11,259 bases of DNA from Actinomycetota bacterium (GTDB lineage Bacteria; Actinomycetota; Actinomycetes; Actinomycetales; Microbacteriaceae). The notes under the pieces are model-generated. The model had not been told where the DNA came from and made no database searches. It worked only from the letters and a program-made list of their open reading frames with translations. This document shows, piece by piece, positions 1-7,250 of the stretch; the stretch's first letter is position 1, and every line of letters begins with the position of its first letter. A program made the translations under genes and the position numbers. Location: NCBI GenBank assembly GCA_027728145.1, contig JAQBZV010000015.1, positions 1-11,259 of the forward strand, read 5' to 3'.

Positions 1-472
1 TTAGACCCTGTGCCCTGAGAGCACCCTCAAATGCTCGCTTCTGAGAATCAGTCTCTAAGGTCCCTCCCGACTTAGAAGACACCACGATTACCGTGTCCGA
101 CAGGTCACGAACGAGTTCGGGGGCAATCACGTCAGGATGGGTGGAATCAATAACGCTCAGCGAAAGGGATGCCGATGCTGCCATCACTTCGGGTCCCAGG
201 GAGGAGCCACCCATGCCGCACAGAACCACCCGTGTGATGCCCTCGGCGACAAGCTCCGCCCGCAGGTCCATGACGGCGGAGGCAAGCGTGGACCAGGTAG
301 CGGGGTGGACCGTCCAGCCCAAGCGAATTGCTGCCTCAGGTTCTGCGGCTGGACCCCACAGTGTCGCGTCTTGCTCCAGTAGAGAGCTGACAAAGCCGGA
401 GGACGCGACACTCGTGCGGGCTGCCAGAGTCGACTGGGCTAGCGCACCGCTCAGCTCAACAGAGAGCGTCAC
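1..472 (-). CDS. pgi: Glucose-6-phosphate isomerase, N-terminal part (cut by window edge)
   Basis: This is the cytoplasmic enzyme that interconverts glucose 6-phosphate and fructose 6-phosphate. Only the first 157 codons lie in the window; the rest runs off the left edge. The visible part carries two SIS-domain phosphosugar signatures: GMGGSSLGPEV at about residues 86-96 and SSKSGGTLET at about 132-141, both typical of the actinobacterial PGI form. The start is a GTG at 472-470. An in-frame TGA lies directly upstream of it, so no earlier start is possible in this frame. The GTG overlaps the tal stop codon as GTGA, which implies translational coupling. No strong ribosome binding site precedes it. 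It is the third gene of the tkt-tal-pgi operon and feeds fructose 6-phosphate between glycolysis and the pentose phosphate pathway. Identity is confident from the motifs; the C-terminal catalytic residues cannot be checked here. Confidence 0.93.
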   Translation of the reverse strand, partial: MTLSVELSGALAQSTLAARTSVASSGFVSSLLEQDATLWGPAAEPEAAIRLGWTVHPATWSTLASAVMDLRAELVAEGITRVVLCGMGGSSLGPEVMAASASLSLSVIDSTHPDVIAPELVRDLSDTVIVVSSKSGGTLETDSQKRAFEGALRAQGL

Positions 473-1578
473 TCAGGCCCGCTCATGGCTTGGTGAACCG
501 TGTCGAGGAGTTCGCGCCAGGACTGGACGAACTTTTCCACACCATCGGCCTCAAGTTCATCCGTGACAGCCTCCATCGATATGCCAAGGTCCTTCAATAC
601 ACGGAGAGTTTCCCGAGCCGCATCGAAGTGTCCAGAAACCCGATCCCCGCCTGGAACCCCCTCTGATTCCAGGGCCAGGAGAGTTTTCTCCGGCATGGTG
701 TTCACCACAGACGACACGGCGAGCTCCGTCACGTAATAGGCGGGAGGAAGTGCGGGGTCTTTGACGCCGGTCGAGGCCCACAATGGCCGTTGGTGGTGCA
801 TTCCCTGGTTCACTAGCTCGCGAGAGCGATCGCTGGCATGCCGGGCCTGGAAGAGCTCGTAGGCGAGTCGGGCATTGGCGATGGCGGCCTGAGAACGGAC
901 TGCCGACGCCTCTTCACTGCCGAGCGCGTCAAGGCGGGCGTCTATTGCACTGTCAACTCTGGAGACAAAGAACGAGGCAACTGACCGAATGCTCGACACG
1001 TCGTGGCCCTCGGCAAGGGCTTTCTCGATGCCCGCAAAATAGGCGTCGATGACGTCGGCATAGCGCTCGAGGCTGAAGATCAGTGTGACGTTGACGCTGA
1101 TGCCCTGGCCAATAACCTCCGTGATTGCGGGAATCCCGGCCTTAGTCGCGGGGATTTTGATCATCAAATTCGCGCGATCGACTCGTCCCCACAGTTCGAT
1201 GGCCTGGGCGATGGTCCCCGCGGTGTCGTGGGCTAGCAGGGGCGAAACTTCGAGAGACACTCGACCGTCTTGACCAGATGTCGCGTCAAACACCGGACGC
1301 ATAAGGTCGCAAGCACCCTGGATGTCTCCAATCATGACCTCGAACACGGCCTCTTCCGGAGACGCTCCCGCTTTCGCCATGGTGGCGAGGTCCTCGGCGT
1401 ATGCATTACTGCCTGCCACGGCACCGGCAAAAATAGTCGGGTTACTGGTGACCCCCACCACATGGTGCTGATCCATCAACGACTGGAGAGAACCCGTGGT
1501 GAGGCGGTCCTTCGAGAGGTCGTCAAGCCAGATGCTGACGCCAATCTCGCTGATCTGGGCACTGGGGGTGGGGGACAT
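469..1578 (-). CDS. tal: Transaldolase
   Basis: Transaldolase moves a dihydroxyacetone unit from sedoheptulose 7-phosphate to glyceraldehyde 3-phosphate in the cytoplasmic non-oxidative pentose phosphate pathway. The 369-residue length fits the long TAL form found in actinobacteria and cyanobacteria. Visible family motifs are WLDD near residues 17-20, TSNPTIF at 44-50, the Schiff-base lysine at about K141 in LMIKIPATKAG, SVNVTLIFS at 161-169, SFFVSRVD at 202-209 and LWASTGVKDP at 266-275. The ATG at 1578 lies 4 nt after the tkt stop. An AGGAAAG ribosome binding site inside the end of tkt sits about 7 nt upstream, which supports this start. The stop overlaps the pgi GTG. tal is therefore the middle gene of a tightly coupled tkt-tal-pgi operon. 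The reading frame is intact. In some other bacteria transaldolase and PGI are fused; here they are separate polypeptides in different frames. Confidence 0.97.
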   Translation of the reverse strand: MSPTPSAQISEIGVSIWLDDLSKDRLTTGSLQSLMDQHHVVGVTSNPTIFAGAVAGSNAYAEDLATMAKAGASPEEAVFEVMIGDIQGACDLMRPVFDATSGQDGRVSLEVSPLLAHDTAGTIAQAIELWGRVDRANLMIKIPATKAGIPAITEVIGQGISVNVTLIFSLERYADVIDAYFAGIEKALAEGHDVSSIRSVASFFVSRVDSAIDARLDALGSEEASAVRSQAAIANARLAYELFQARHASDRSRELVNQGMHHQRPLWASTGVKDPALPPAYYVTELAVSSVVNTMPEKTLLALESEGVPGGDRVSGHFDAARETLRVLKDLGISMEAVTDELEADGVEKFVQSWRELLDTVHQAMSGPE

Positions 1579-1582
1579 GTGT

Positions 1583-3673
1583 CTACTTTCCTGAGAGGGC
1601 TAGGGAGTCTTGCGCTGCTGCAACCACGGCGGCCGATGTCAGACCAAACTCTTGGTACAAGCGCTGATAATCAGCTGATGCACCGAAGTGCTCCAACGAG
1701 ACGCTCCGGCCTGAGTCCCCGACGAAGCGATGCCAGGATTGAGCAATACCCGCCTCGATGGACACGCGTGCTGTGACGGCTCGGGGCAGCACCGTCTCGC
1801 GGTAAGAGTCGTCCTGCTCGTCAAACCACTCAACACAGGGCATAGACACAACTCGTGTTCCCACCCCGCTACTGTGCAGAGCCTCACGGGCCTCCAGCGC
1901 AATAGCAACTTCAGACCCCGTGGCAATCAGAATGACCGAAAGGTCACCCTCTGCCTCGGCCAGGACATATCCACCCCGAGCGGTGTGACGAGCGTGGGCC
2001 AGGGTTGAGCCCCCCGCACTATCGGCACCTCGACTGAGCACAGGGATGCCCTGTCGAGTGAGAGCAATACCGGCAGGATTCTTCTGGCGCTCCAGCATGG
2101 TTTTCCAGGCATACGCGGTCTCGTGTGCGTCTGCTGGCCGAATGACATCAAGACCCGGGATAGCCCGGAGAGCTGCGAGCTGCTCCACCGGCTGATGGGT
2201 GGGACCGTCTTCACCCAGTCCGATCGAGTCATGCGTCCAGACATAGATCACCGGAACGCCCATCAGCGCGGCCAAACGAACCGCGGGACGCATGTAATCG
2301 CTAAAGATAAGAAAGGTGCCACCGAAGGGGCGAGTGGGACCGTGCAGAGCGATTCCGTTCAAGATTGCACCCATGGCGTGCTCGCGGATTCCAAAGTGCA
2401 ACACCGACCCGTAGAGGTCGGCAGACCACTCTTTCGTGGAGCGTCGAGCAGGGGCGAAAGAAGCTCGTCCCTTGATGGTCGTCAAGTTTGAGTCAGCCAG
2501 GTCGGCGGATCCTCCCCACAGCTCCGGGAGGGATGCTGCGAGAGCGTTGATGACTTGTCCTGAAGCTGCCCTTGTGGCCATGGATTCCACATCGGAAAAA
2601 TCAGGAAGTAACGTCTCGAGATCGGGAACCTCACCTCGGAGCAGCCGATCGAGGAGAGCTTTCTTCTCGGGGTTCCGAGCAGCCCAAACATCAAACTTTG
2701 TGTCCCACTCACTCCGGAGGCGCTGCCCGCGCTCGCGCAGTGACCGGGTGTGATCTAAGACGGTTGGGGGGACAACGAAGGTCTCCTCGGGATTCATACC
2801 CAATGCCGTCTTCAACAGGGCTAGTTCGTCTGCGCCCAGAGCCGAGCCGTGAATCTTGCCCGTGTTCTGCTTGGTGGGCGATGGCCAGCCGATGATGGTC
2901 TTCACCACGATCAACGAAGGACGCCGCGTCTCCTGCTGTGCAGCAGTGATGGCGTTGAGGAGACCATCTACGTCTTCCCTGTAAACCTGGGAGTCCCCAA
3001 AATCGACCGTCTGGACGTGCCACCCATAGGATTCGTAGCGAGCGGCAACGTCCTCGCTGAAGGCAATGTCGACATCATCCTCGATGGAGATCTGGTTGGC
3101 GTCATACAACACGACCAGGTTGCCAAGCTCCTGATGCCCGGCCAATGATGCGGCCTCTGCAGAAACCCCCTCCTGCAGATCACCATCCCCAGCGATGACA
3201 TACACATGGTGGTCAAAGGGTGATTCACCCGGCGCGGCATCGGGGTCAAACAATCCGCGCTCAAAGCGCTGCGCATACGCAAAGCCAGTCGCCGAAGCAA
3301 TTCCCTGCCCCAGAGGACCCGTGGTGATTTCCACGTGGTCGGTGTGTCCATACTCAGGGTGGCCAGGTGTCAGAGAGCCCCAGGTGCGAAGAGCCTTGAG
3401 GTCGTCGAGCTCCAGTCCGCAACCCCCAAGGAACAGCTGAACGTACTGAGTGAGAGAAGAGTGACCCGCAGAGAGAATGAAGCGGTCGCGACCTAACCAG
3501 TGCGGATCGTGCGGATCAATCTGCAGGACCTTTTGGTACAGCAGGTAGGCGACCGGCGCGAGACTGATAGCTGTGCCCGGGTGACCGTGGCCGGCCTTCT
3601 CGACGGCATCAGCTGCTAAAACCCGGGCGATCTTTACTGCTTCGTGGTCAACTTCAGTGAAAACTGATCCCAT
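1583..3673 (-). CDS. tkt: Transketolase
   Basis: Thiamine-diphosphate-dependent transketolase transfers two-carbon ketol units between sugar phosphates in the non-oxidative pentose phosphate pathway. The 696-residue length is standard. The N-terminal PP domain has GHGHPG (28-33, with substrate/cofactor His31), SAGHSS with His71, the cofactor motif GDGDLQEG from about 162 followed by the ANQ that completes the ThDP/metal site (about 192-194), and KIHGS with His275. The Pyr domain has GIREHAM with the catalytic glutamate at about E431, FSDYMRP (457-463), and HDSIGLGEDGPTHQP from about 481. The C-terminal domain is complete. The ATG at 3673 is preceded by AAAGGA at about 3689-3694 on this strand, a rather long spacing of about 15 nt, but no better start is near and the protein begins where homologues do. 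It is the first gene of the operon with tal and pgi, and is divergent from ctaB across a 170-bp gap. Its stop is TAG. Confidence 0.97.
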   Translation of the reverse strand: MGSVFTEVDHEAVKIARVLAADAVEKAGHGHPGTAISLAPVAYLLYQKVLQIDPHDPHWLGRDRFILSAGHSSLTQYVQLFLGGCGLELDDLKALRTWGSLTPGHPEYGHTDHVEITTGPLGQGIASATGFAYAQRFERGLFDPDAAPGESPFDHHVYVIAGDGDLQEGVSAEAASLAGHQELGNLVVLYDANQISIEDDVDIAFSEDVAARYESYGWHVQTVDFGDSQVYREDVDGLLNAITAAQQETRRPSLIVVKTIIGWPSPTKQNTGKIHGSALGADELALLKTALGMNPEETFVVPPTVLDHTRSLRERGQRLRSEWDTKFDVWAARNPEKKALLDRLLRGEVPDLETLLPDFSDVESMATRAASGQVINALAASLPELWGGSADLADSNLTTIKGRASFAPARRSTKEWSADLYGSVLHFGIREHAMGAILNGIALHGPTRPFGGTFLIFSDYMRPAVRLAALMGVPVIYVWTHDSIGLGEDGPTHQPVEQLAALRAIPGLDVIRPADAHETAYAWKTMLERQKNPAGIALTRQGIPVLSRGADSAGGSTLAHARHTARGGYVLAEAEGDLSVILIATGSEVAIALEAREALHSSGVGTRVVSMPCVEWFDEQDDSYRETVLPRAVTARVSIEAGIAQSWHRFVGDSGRSVSLEHFGASADYQRLYQEFGLTSAAVVAAAQDSLALSGK

Positions 3674-3736
3674 GGGGGAGGGCCGTCCTTTGGAGATTTC
3701 GTGAGATGGGACACCAATCGAAGCCCCTCAAGACCC

Positions 3737-3742
3737 AGTATA
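3737..3742 (-). promoter_or_regulatory. Possible -10 element (TATACT) for tkt
   Basis: On the minus strand, TATACT lies about 64 nt upstream of the tkt ATG in the tkt/ctaB divergent gap, a sensible place for a -10 hexamer. A TTGACC hexamer at 3748-3753 is only 5 nt away, far too close to serve as its -35 box, and no good -35 exists at 16-18 nt. It is therefore only a candidate, and it may depend on an activator. Confidence 0.25.
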
Positions 3743-3784
3743 TCGGCGGTCAACTGTGGCCTCGGCGCGGGACGCACTCAGCCC

Positions 3785-3806
3785 TTTAGAGGCTTCGCTC
3801 TCTAGA
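3785..3806. promoter_or_regulatory. Inverted repeat in the tkt/ctaB divergent gap
   Basis: The arms TTTAGAG and CTCTAGA match at 6 of 7 positions and are separated by 8 nt. The element sits between the divergent tkt and ctaB starts, 38 nt upstream of the ctaB ATG. It could be an operator, or a small hairpin if transcribed. No run of T follows, so it is not a classical terminator. A repeat this short can arise by chance, so confidence is low. Confidence 0.2.
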
Positions 3807-3826
3807 CTGTTGAGGTCACGCTAGCC

Positions 3827-3832
3827 AAAGGA
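3827..3832 (+). promoter_or_regulatory. Ribosome binding site of ctaB
   Basis: AAAGGA lies 11 nt upstream of the ATG at 3844 and supports this start. The same hexamer precedes tkt on the opposite strand. Confidence 0.6.
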
Positions 3833-3843
3833 CTGCTTCCGAT

Positions 3844-4758
3844 ATGACCTCACCTACCGCTACTCCAGTGCGGCCACGGGGTGCAGTCTCGGTAGTTCGC
3901 GCCTATGTCGCACTGACAAAGCCCCGTGTCATAGAGCTTCTCCTGGTCACTACCGTGCCCGTCATGGTGCTGGCAGAGAGAGGACTTCCCAGCCTCTGGC
4001 TGGTGCTGGCGACCGTCTTTGGCGGTGCTCTCAGCGCGGGTAGCGCCAACGCCTACAACATGTTTATCGATCGCGATATCGATATGCACATGGGCAGAAC
4101 TAGTGCCAGGCCCCTCGTCACGGGAGAGATTTCTGGACGAGCGTCCCTCATCTTCGCCACAATCTTGGGTGCCCTGTCGGTTGCTTGGCTGTGGGTCTTC
4201 ACCACCCCTCTCGCGGCGTTGCTGTCTCTGGGCGCGATCCTTTTCTACGTTTTTGTGTACACGCTGTGGCTCAAGCGTCGCAGCGAGCAGAACATCATTT
4301 GGGGCGGAATCGCAGGCTGTTTCCCCGTGTTGATCGGATGGTCGGCCGTTACCGGTTCACTCAGCCTCGAAGCGCTAATCCTTTTTCTTGTTGTGTTCCT
4401 GTGGACCCCACCGCACTATTGGCCACTATCCATGAAATACCGCGAGGACTATGCGCGAGTAGACGTGCCGATGCTCGCGGTTGTGCGCGAAGCCCCCGTA
4501 GTGGGCCTGCAGGTCATTCTGTATGCATGGGCGACAGTCGCAGCGTCGCTGTTGCTGATCCCGGTGGCGCCCATGGGCGTGCTCTACGCCACGGTAGCCC
4601 TCGTCGCTGGCAGCTGGTTCATTATCGAGTCACACCGCCTGTATCAGCGGTCCCTACGAGGTGGCGAACTCACTCCCATGAGAGTGTTTCACTCGAGCAT
4701 TAGCTATTTGACGCTACTGTTCCTCGCTGTGGGGATCGACCCACTGATTCCTCTGTAA
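3844..4758 (+). CDS. ctaB: Protoheme IX farnesyltransferase (heme O synthase)
   Basis: This integral membrane UbiA-family prenyltransferase attaches a farnesyl group to heme B to make heme O, the precursor of heme A for terminal oxidases. The 304-residue length is normal. The first aspartate-rich motif, [12 protein letters not shown] (residues 69-80), binds the Mg-diphosphate of farnesyl diphosphate. It is followed by the family [10 protein letters not shown] (85-94). YTLWLKRRS (139-147) leads into [13 protein letters not shown] (154-166), and [13 protein letters not shown] (191-203) is the second conserved cytoplasmic loop. About eight or nine hydrophobic segments can be seen. The ATG at 3844 has an AAAGGA site 11 nt upstream. 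It is divergent from tkt and convergent with ctaA, whose coding region runs antisense to the last 19 codons of ctaB. Those codons encode the last membrane segment, so the overlap falls on a functional part of CtaB. ctaB next to ctaA and tkt is a familiar actinobacterial arrangement. Confidence 0.96.
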   Translation: MTSPTATPVRPRGAVSVVRAYVALTKPRVIELLLVTTVPVMVLAERGLPSLWLVLATVFGGALSAGSANAYNMFIDRDIDMHMGRTSARPLVTGEISGRASLIFATILGALSVAWLWVFTTPLAALLSLGAILFYVFVYTLWLKRRSEQNIIWGGIAGCFPVLIGWSAVTGSLSLEALILFLVVFLWTPPHYWPLSMKYREDYARVDVPMLAVVREAPVVGLQVILYAWATVAASLLLIPVAPMGVLYATVALVAGSWFIIESHRLYQRSLRGGELTPMRVFHSSISYLTLLFLAVGIDPLIPL

Positions 4759-5653
4759 CGGGCTCTCGCTGTGCCAGCAGGGCACTCACTACGACGGCCA
4801 CGAGCACCGCTGCCAGCACCATGTGAATTCCGACAGCGAGAACTGGAAGGCCGTAGTTGGCCTGAAAGAGTCCCACCAGAATCTGGACGACGGTGACACC
4901 GAGCGAACCGGTTATTGCCCGTCGATAACCTGGTGAGCCCACTCCAGCGAACCACGCCAGAGCGGTCAGGGTGACCACAAGGCCCAGCACAATGTAGGAG
5001 GGCCAGGCGTGGAAGTGTTGCAAAAGCCACGAGTCGAGACCATTTCTGGCGGCACCAGCGTCTCCGGCGTGTGGTCCGGAACCGGTGGTGAGAATTCCCA
5101 TCACAATGGAGATTCCCAGCACACCCAGTAGGGCCCCGCCCATCGCTCGCACTGGGGGAGCTACGCCCCACCCAGTCCGTCTTGGTCCTCGTCTAACCCG
5201 ATAGACCAGAACAGCAGCCACCCCCACCAATACAGCGGAGAGGAGGTAGTGCAAGCCGACGACATAGGGGTTGAGATTCGTCAGAACGGTCACTCCACCG
5301 ATGACGGCCTGCCCAGGGATTCCAAGGCCAAGGCCAAGGGACATACGAAAGAGCTCGGGGCGCTCTCTACGCATTCTTAGGACAAACACAAACATGGCAA
5401 TCGCGATGATGATCAGCACGAAAGTCAGTAAGCGATTGCCAAACTCGATCAGGCCGTGGAAACCCATTTCCGGAGTAGAAATGAAAGAGTCCTCCGTGCA
5501 GCGGGGCCACGTGGGACATCCGAGCCCGGAGCCAGTCAGGCGCACCGCACCGCCGGTCCCGATGATCAGAATTTGGCTGACCAGAGAAGCCCAAGCCGCG
5601 ATACGAACACGGCGATCGACCACACTGGGAAGCCAATTCCACAGGGTTTTCAC
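4700..5653 (-). CDS. ctaA: Heme A synthase (COX15/CtaA family)
   Basis: This membrane enzyme oxidises the C8 methyl of heme O to a formyl group, giving heme A for aa3-type cytochrome oxidase. It has 317 residues with about eight hydrophobic helices (roughly 17-37, 76-93, 105-125, 133-152, 171-190, 216-236, 248-264 and 272-294), the usual COX15/CtaA layout. [19 protein letters not shown] (34-52) is the family signature, and Cys46 and Cys52 form the extracytoplasmic cysteine pair. Candidate heme ligands are His66, His135 (GLHYLLSA), His213/His215 (LQHFHAW) and His277 (GIHMVLAA), with Glu70 in the conserved position of IEFGNR. Where Bacillus-type CtaA has a histidine before that arginine, this protein has Asn73. 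The start is GTG at 5653-5651, with an AAGGGG site 7 nt upstream. The polar C-terminal tail (about 299-317) is encoded opposite the 3' end of ctaB. It is transcribed away from the suf operon. Confidence 0.95.
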   Translation of the reverse strand: MKTLWNWLPSVVDRRVRIAAWASLVSQILIIGTGGAVRLTGSGLGCPTWPRCTEDSFISTPEMGFHGLIEFGNRLLTFVLIIIAIAMFVFVLRMRRERPELFRMSLGLGLGIPGQAVIGGVTVLTNLNPYVVGLHYLLSAVLVGVAAVLVYRVRRGPRRTGWGVAPPVRAMGGALLGVLGISIVMGILTTGSGPHAGDAGAARNGLDSWLLQHFHAWPSYIVLGLVVTLTALAWFAGVGSPGYRRAITGSLGVTVVQILVGLFQANYGLPVLAVGIHMVLAAVLVAVVVSALLAQREPVTEESVGRSPQRGTVASNS

Positions 5654-5664
5654 GGGCTCACCCC

Positions 5665-5693
5665 TTCACGAGAGAGATAGTTACAGATACACT
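5665..5693 (+). promoter_or_regulatory. Possible sufB promoter
   Basis: TTCACG and TACACT are separated by exactly 17 nt. Each matches its sigma-70-type consensus hexamer at 4 of 6 positions. A start near 5700 would give a leader of about 130 nt containing both inverted repeats described here. The -35 candidate overlaps the ctaA ribosome binding region on the other strand. The GTTACAG half-site at 5680-5686 sits inside the spacer. This is a prediction only. Confidence 0.3.
5680..5686. promoter_or_regulatory. Isolated GTTACAG half-site
   Basis: GTTACAG here is identical to the reverse complement of the right arm (CTGTAAC) of the inverted repeat at 5732-5747. It lies between the candidate -35 and -10 of the sufB promoter, where a bound repressor would block transcription. 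A seven-base match may be chance; its position is the main reason to note it. Confidence 0.25.
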
Positions 5694-5731
5694 GGAGGTC
5701 CACGCACGAGCACTGATGCTTATCTGGTGGG

Positions 5732-5747
5732 GTTACGGCACTGTAAC
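5732..5747. promoter_or_regulatory. Inverted repeat, candidate operator of the sufB/ctaA control region
   Basis: The sequence is GTTACGG, a 2-nt spacer, then CTGTAAC; 6 of 7 arm positions pair, with perfect GTTAC/GTAAC outer arms 6 nt apart. It lies 100 nt upstream of the sufB ATG and about 80 nt upstream of the ctaA GTG. Size and symmetry suit a dimeric winged-helix regulator. The arms resemble but do not match the CAAC-N6-GTTG core that I recall for SufR, and it does not look like an IdeR/DtxR iron box. No regulator gene is present in the window. Confidence 0.4.
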
Positions 5748-5768
5748 GATGTAGGCAAAGTCTACGTG

Positions 5769-5784
5769 GCTCATCCTGATGAGC
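5769..5784. promoter_or_regulatory. Perfect 7-2-7 inverted repeat upstream of sufB
   Basis: GCTCATC and GATGAGC are perfect reverse complements separated by 2 nt. The centre is 37 bp from that of the 5732-5747 repeat, and the right end is 47 nt upstream of the sufB ATG. It could be a second operator of the same layout but different sequence. As RNA it could fold as a five-pair stem (GCTCA/TGAGC) with a six-base loop in the sufB leader. No U-run follows, so it is not an intrinsic terminator. Confidence 0.4.
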
Positions 5785-5819
5785 ACCTTGGAACGTACGC
5801 ACCCACCCATCGCAGAATG

Positions 5820-5825
5820 AGGAGG
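5820..5825 (+). promoter_or_regulatory. Ribosome binding site that fixes the sufB start
   Basis: AGGAGG lies 6 nt upstream of the ATG at 5832. The open frame extends much further upstream (to about 5271), but this strong site and the family N-terminus show that 5832 is the true start. Confidence 0.85.
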
Positions 5826-5831
5826 AAAGAC

Positions 5832-7250
5832 ATGTCCGACGTACTTCTCGACCGCCCGGAGCTTGAAAGCCTGGGGAACTATGAGTTTGGATGGCACGAC
5901 GCTGACTCTGCTGGAGCACTCGCCAAACGCGGGCTTTCTGAAGACGTCGTCCGCGAGATTTCTGCGCTGAAAGACGAACCGGAGTGGATGCTCAAGACTC
6001 GACTCAAAGGATTGCAACTCTTTGGCAAGAAGCCGATGCCCACCTTCGGTGCTGACCTTTCCGGCATCGACTTTGACAATATCAAGTACTTTGTCCGCTC
6101 CACCGAGCGCCAAGCGACCACCTGGGAAGAGCTTCCCGAGGAAATCAAAAACACCTACGAGCGTTTGGGGATTCCCGAAGCTGAGCGTTCTCGCTTGGTC
6201 GCAGGAGTTGCCGCGCAGTACGAATCAGAGGTTGTCTACCACCAGATTCGTGAGGACCTCGAGGAGCAGGGAGTGCTGTTCCTCGATACCGATACCGCAC
6301 TGAGGGAGCACCCCGAGTTCTTTACCGAGTATTTCGGAACCGTGATCCCCTCGGGTGACAACAAGTTCGCCGCCTTGAACACCGCAGTGTGGTCTGGTGG
6401 CTCCTTTGTCTATGTTCCCCCCGGCGTCCACGTCGATATTCCGCTGCAGGCCTACTTCCGCATTAACACCGAAAACATGGGGCAGTTTGAGCGGACGTTG
6501 ATTATCGCCGATGAGGGTAGCTATGTGCACTACATCGAGGGTTGTACCGCACCTGTCTACTCCTCCGATTCACTGCACTCGGCCGTGGTGGAGATCATCG
6601 TGAAGAAGAACGCTCGCGTTCGCTACACGACCATCCAGAACTGGTCCAACAATGTGTACAACCTGGTGACAAAGCGAGCAATCGCTCACGAGGGAGCCAC
6701 CATGGAGTGGATTGATGGAAACCTCGGGTCCAAGGTGACCATGAAGTACCCCTCTGTCTTTCTCGTGGGGGAGCGCGCCAAGGGGGAAACCCTCTCGGTA
6801 GCTTTCGCCGGTCCCGGACAGCACCAGGACGCCGGAGCCAAGATGATTCACATGGCGCCCCACACCACGTCGTCCATCGTCTCCAAGTCGATTGCTCGTG
6901 GTGGCGGTCGTGCTGGATACCGCGGCGAGGTTCGCATTGATGACACCGCTCATCACTCCGCGAACACAGTGCGCTGTGACGCGCTGTTGGTGGACACCAT
7001 CTCCCGAAGCGACACCTATCCCGCTATCGACATTCGCGTGGACGATGTCCAGCTCGGTCATGAGGCGACGGTCTCCAAAGTCAGCGAAGAGCAGCTCTTC
7101 TATCTCCAAAGCCGTGGTTTGGCAGACGACGAGGCTATGGCCATGATTGTGCGGGGGTTCATCGAGCCCATCGCTCGTGAGTTGCCCATGGAGTATGCGC
7201 TGGAATTGAACAAGCTGATCGAAATGAACATGGAAGGCTCAGTCGGCTAA
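5832..7250 (+). CDS. sufB: Fe-S cluster assembly scaffold protein SufB
   Basis: SufB is the scaffold subunit of the cytoplasmic SufBCD complex, on which nascent iron-sulfur clusters are built. The 472-residue protein has the normal full-length form without an intein. The N-terminal half contains [10 protein letters not shown] (55-64) and [18 protein letters not shown] (188-205). The beta-helix core has EGCTAP with Cys238, which corresponds to the E. coli Cys254 sulfur acceptor. The C-terminal part has RCDALL with Cys382, in the place of the cluster-related Cys405 of E. coli, and GHEATVSK with His410/Glu411. [11 protein letters not shown] (419-429) is shared with SufD, as expected for paralogues that form a heterodimer. 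The start is ATG 5832 with AGGAGG 6 nt upstream. The stop TAA touches the sufD ATG with no gap. It is the first gene of the suf operon, downstream of a control region with two inverted repeats. No sufR gene precedes it, unlike many actinobacterial suf operons. Confidence 0.97.
   Translation: MSDVLLDRPELESLGNYEFGWHDADSAGALAKRGLSEDVVREISALKDEPEWMLKTRLKGLQLFGKKPMPTFGADLSGIDFDNIKYFVRSTERQATTWEELPEEIKNTYERLGIPEAERSRLVAGVAAQYESEVVYHQIREDLEEQGVLFLDTDTALREHPEFFTEYFGTVIPSGDNKFAALNTAVWSGGSFVYVPPGVHVDIPLQAYFRINTENMGQFERTLIIADEGSYVHYIEGCTAPVYSSDSLHSAVVEIIVKKNARVRYTTIQNWSNNVYNLVTKRAIAHEGATMEWIDGNLGSKVTMKYPSVFLVGERAKGETLSVAFAGPGQHQDAGAKMIHMAPHTTSSIVSKSIARGGGRAGYRGEVRIDDTAHHSANTVRCDALLVDTISRSDTYPAIDIRVDDVQLGHEATVSKVSEEQLFYLQSRGLADDEAMAMIVRGFIEPIARELPMEYALELNKLIEMNMEGSVG

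Noticed and set aside
93..566. 157-codon plus-strand open frame opposite pgi and tal
   Set aside because: It lies antisense to clear PGI and transaldolase motifs and has low-complexity Ser/Arg/Ala composition typical of shadow frames.
3737..3753. TTGACC plus TATACT as a full sigma-70 promoter for tkt
   Set aside because: The hexamers are only 5 nt apart, so they cannot act together as -35 and -10. Only the -10 candidate is kept, at low confidence.
5769..5784. Intrinsic terminator upstream of sufB
   Set aside because: The repeat has no following U-run, and its 2-nt spacer would force a shorter stem. An operator or leader hairpin is more plausible.
5271..5831. 187-codon upstream extension of the sufB frame
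   Set aside because: It runs antisense through ctaA, and its sequence is unlike SufB. AGGAGG 6 nt before the ATG at 5832 fixes the real start.
6570..7109. 179-codon open frame on the minus strand opposite sufB
   Set aside because: It is a shadow of sufB with no known motif and no supporting ribosome binding site.
5832..7250. Intein in SufB, as known in mycobacteria
   Set aside because: The 472-residue protein is continuous through all core motifs and is the normal length.
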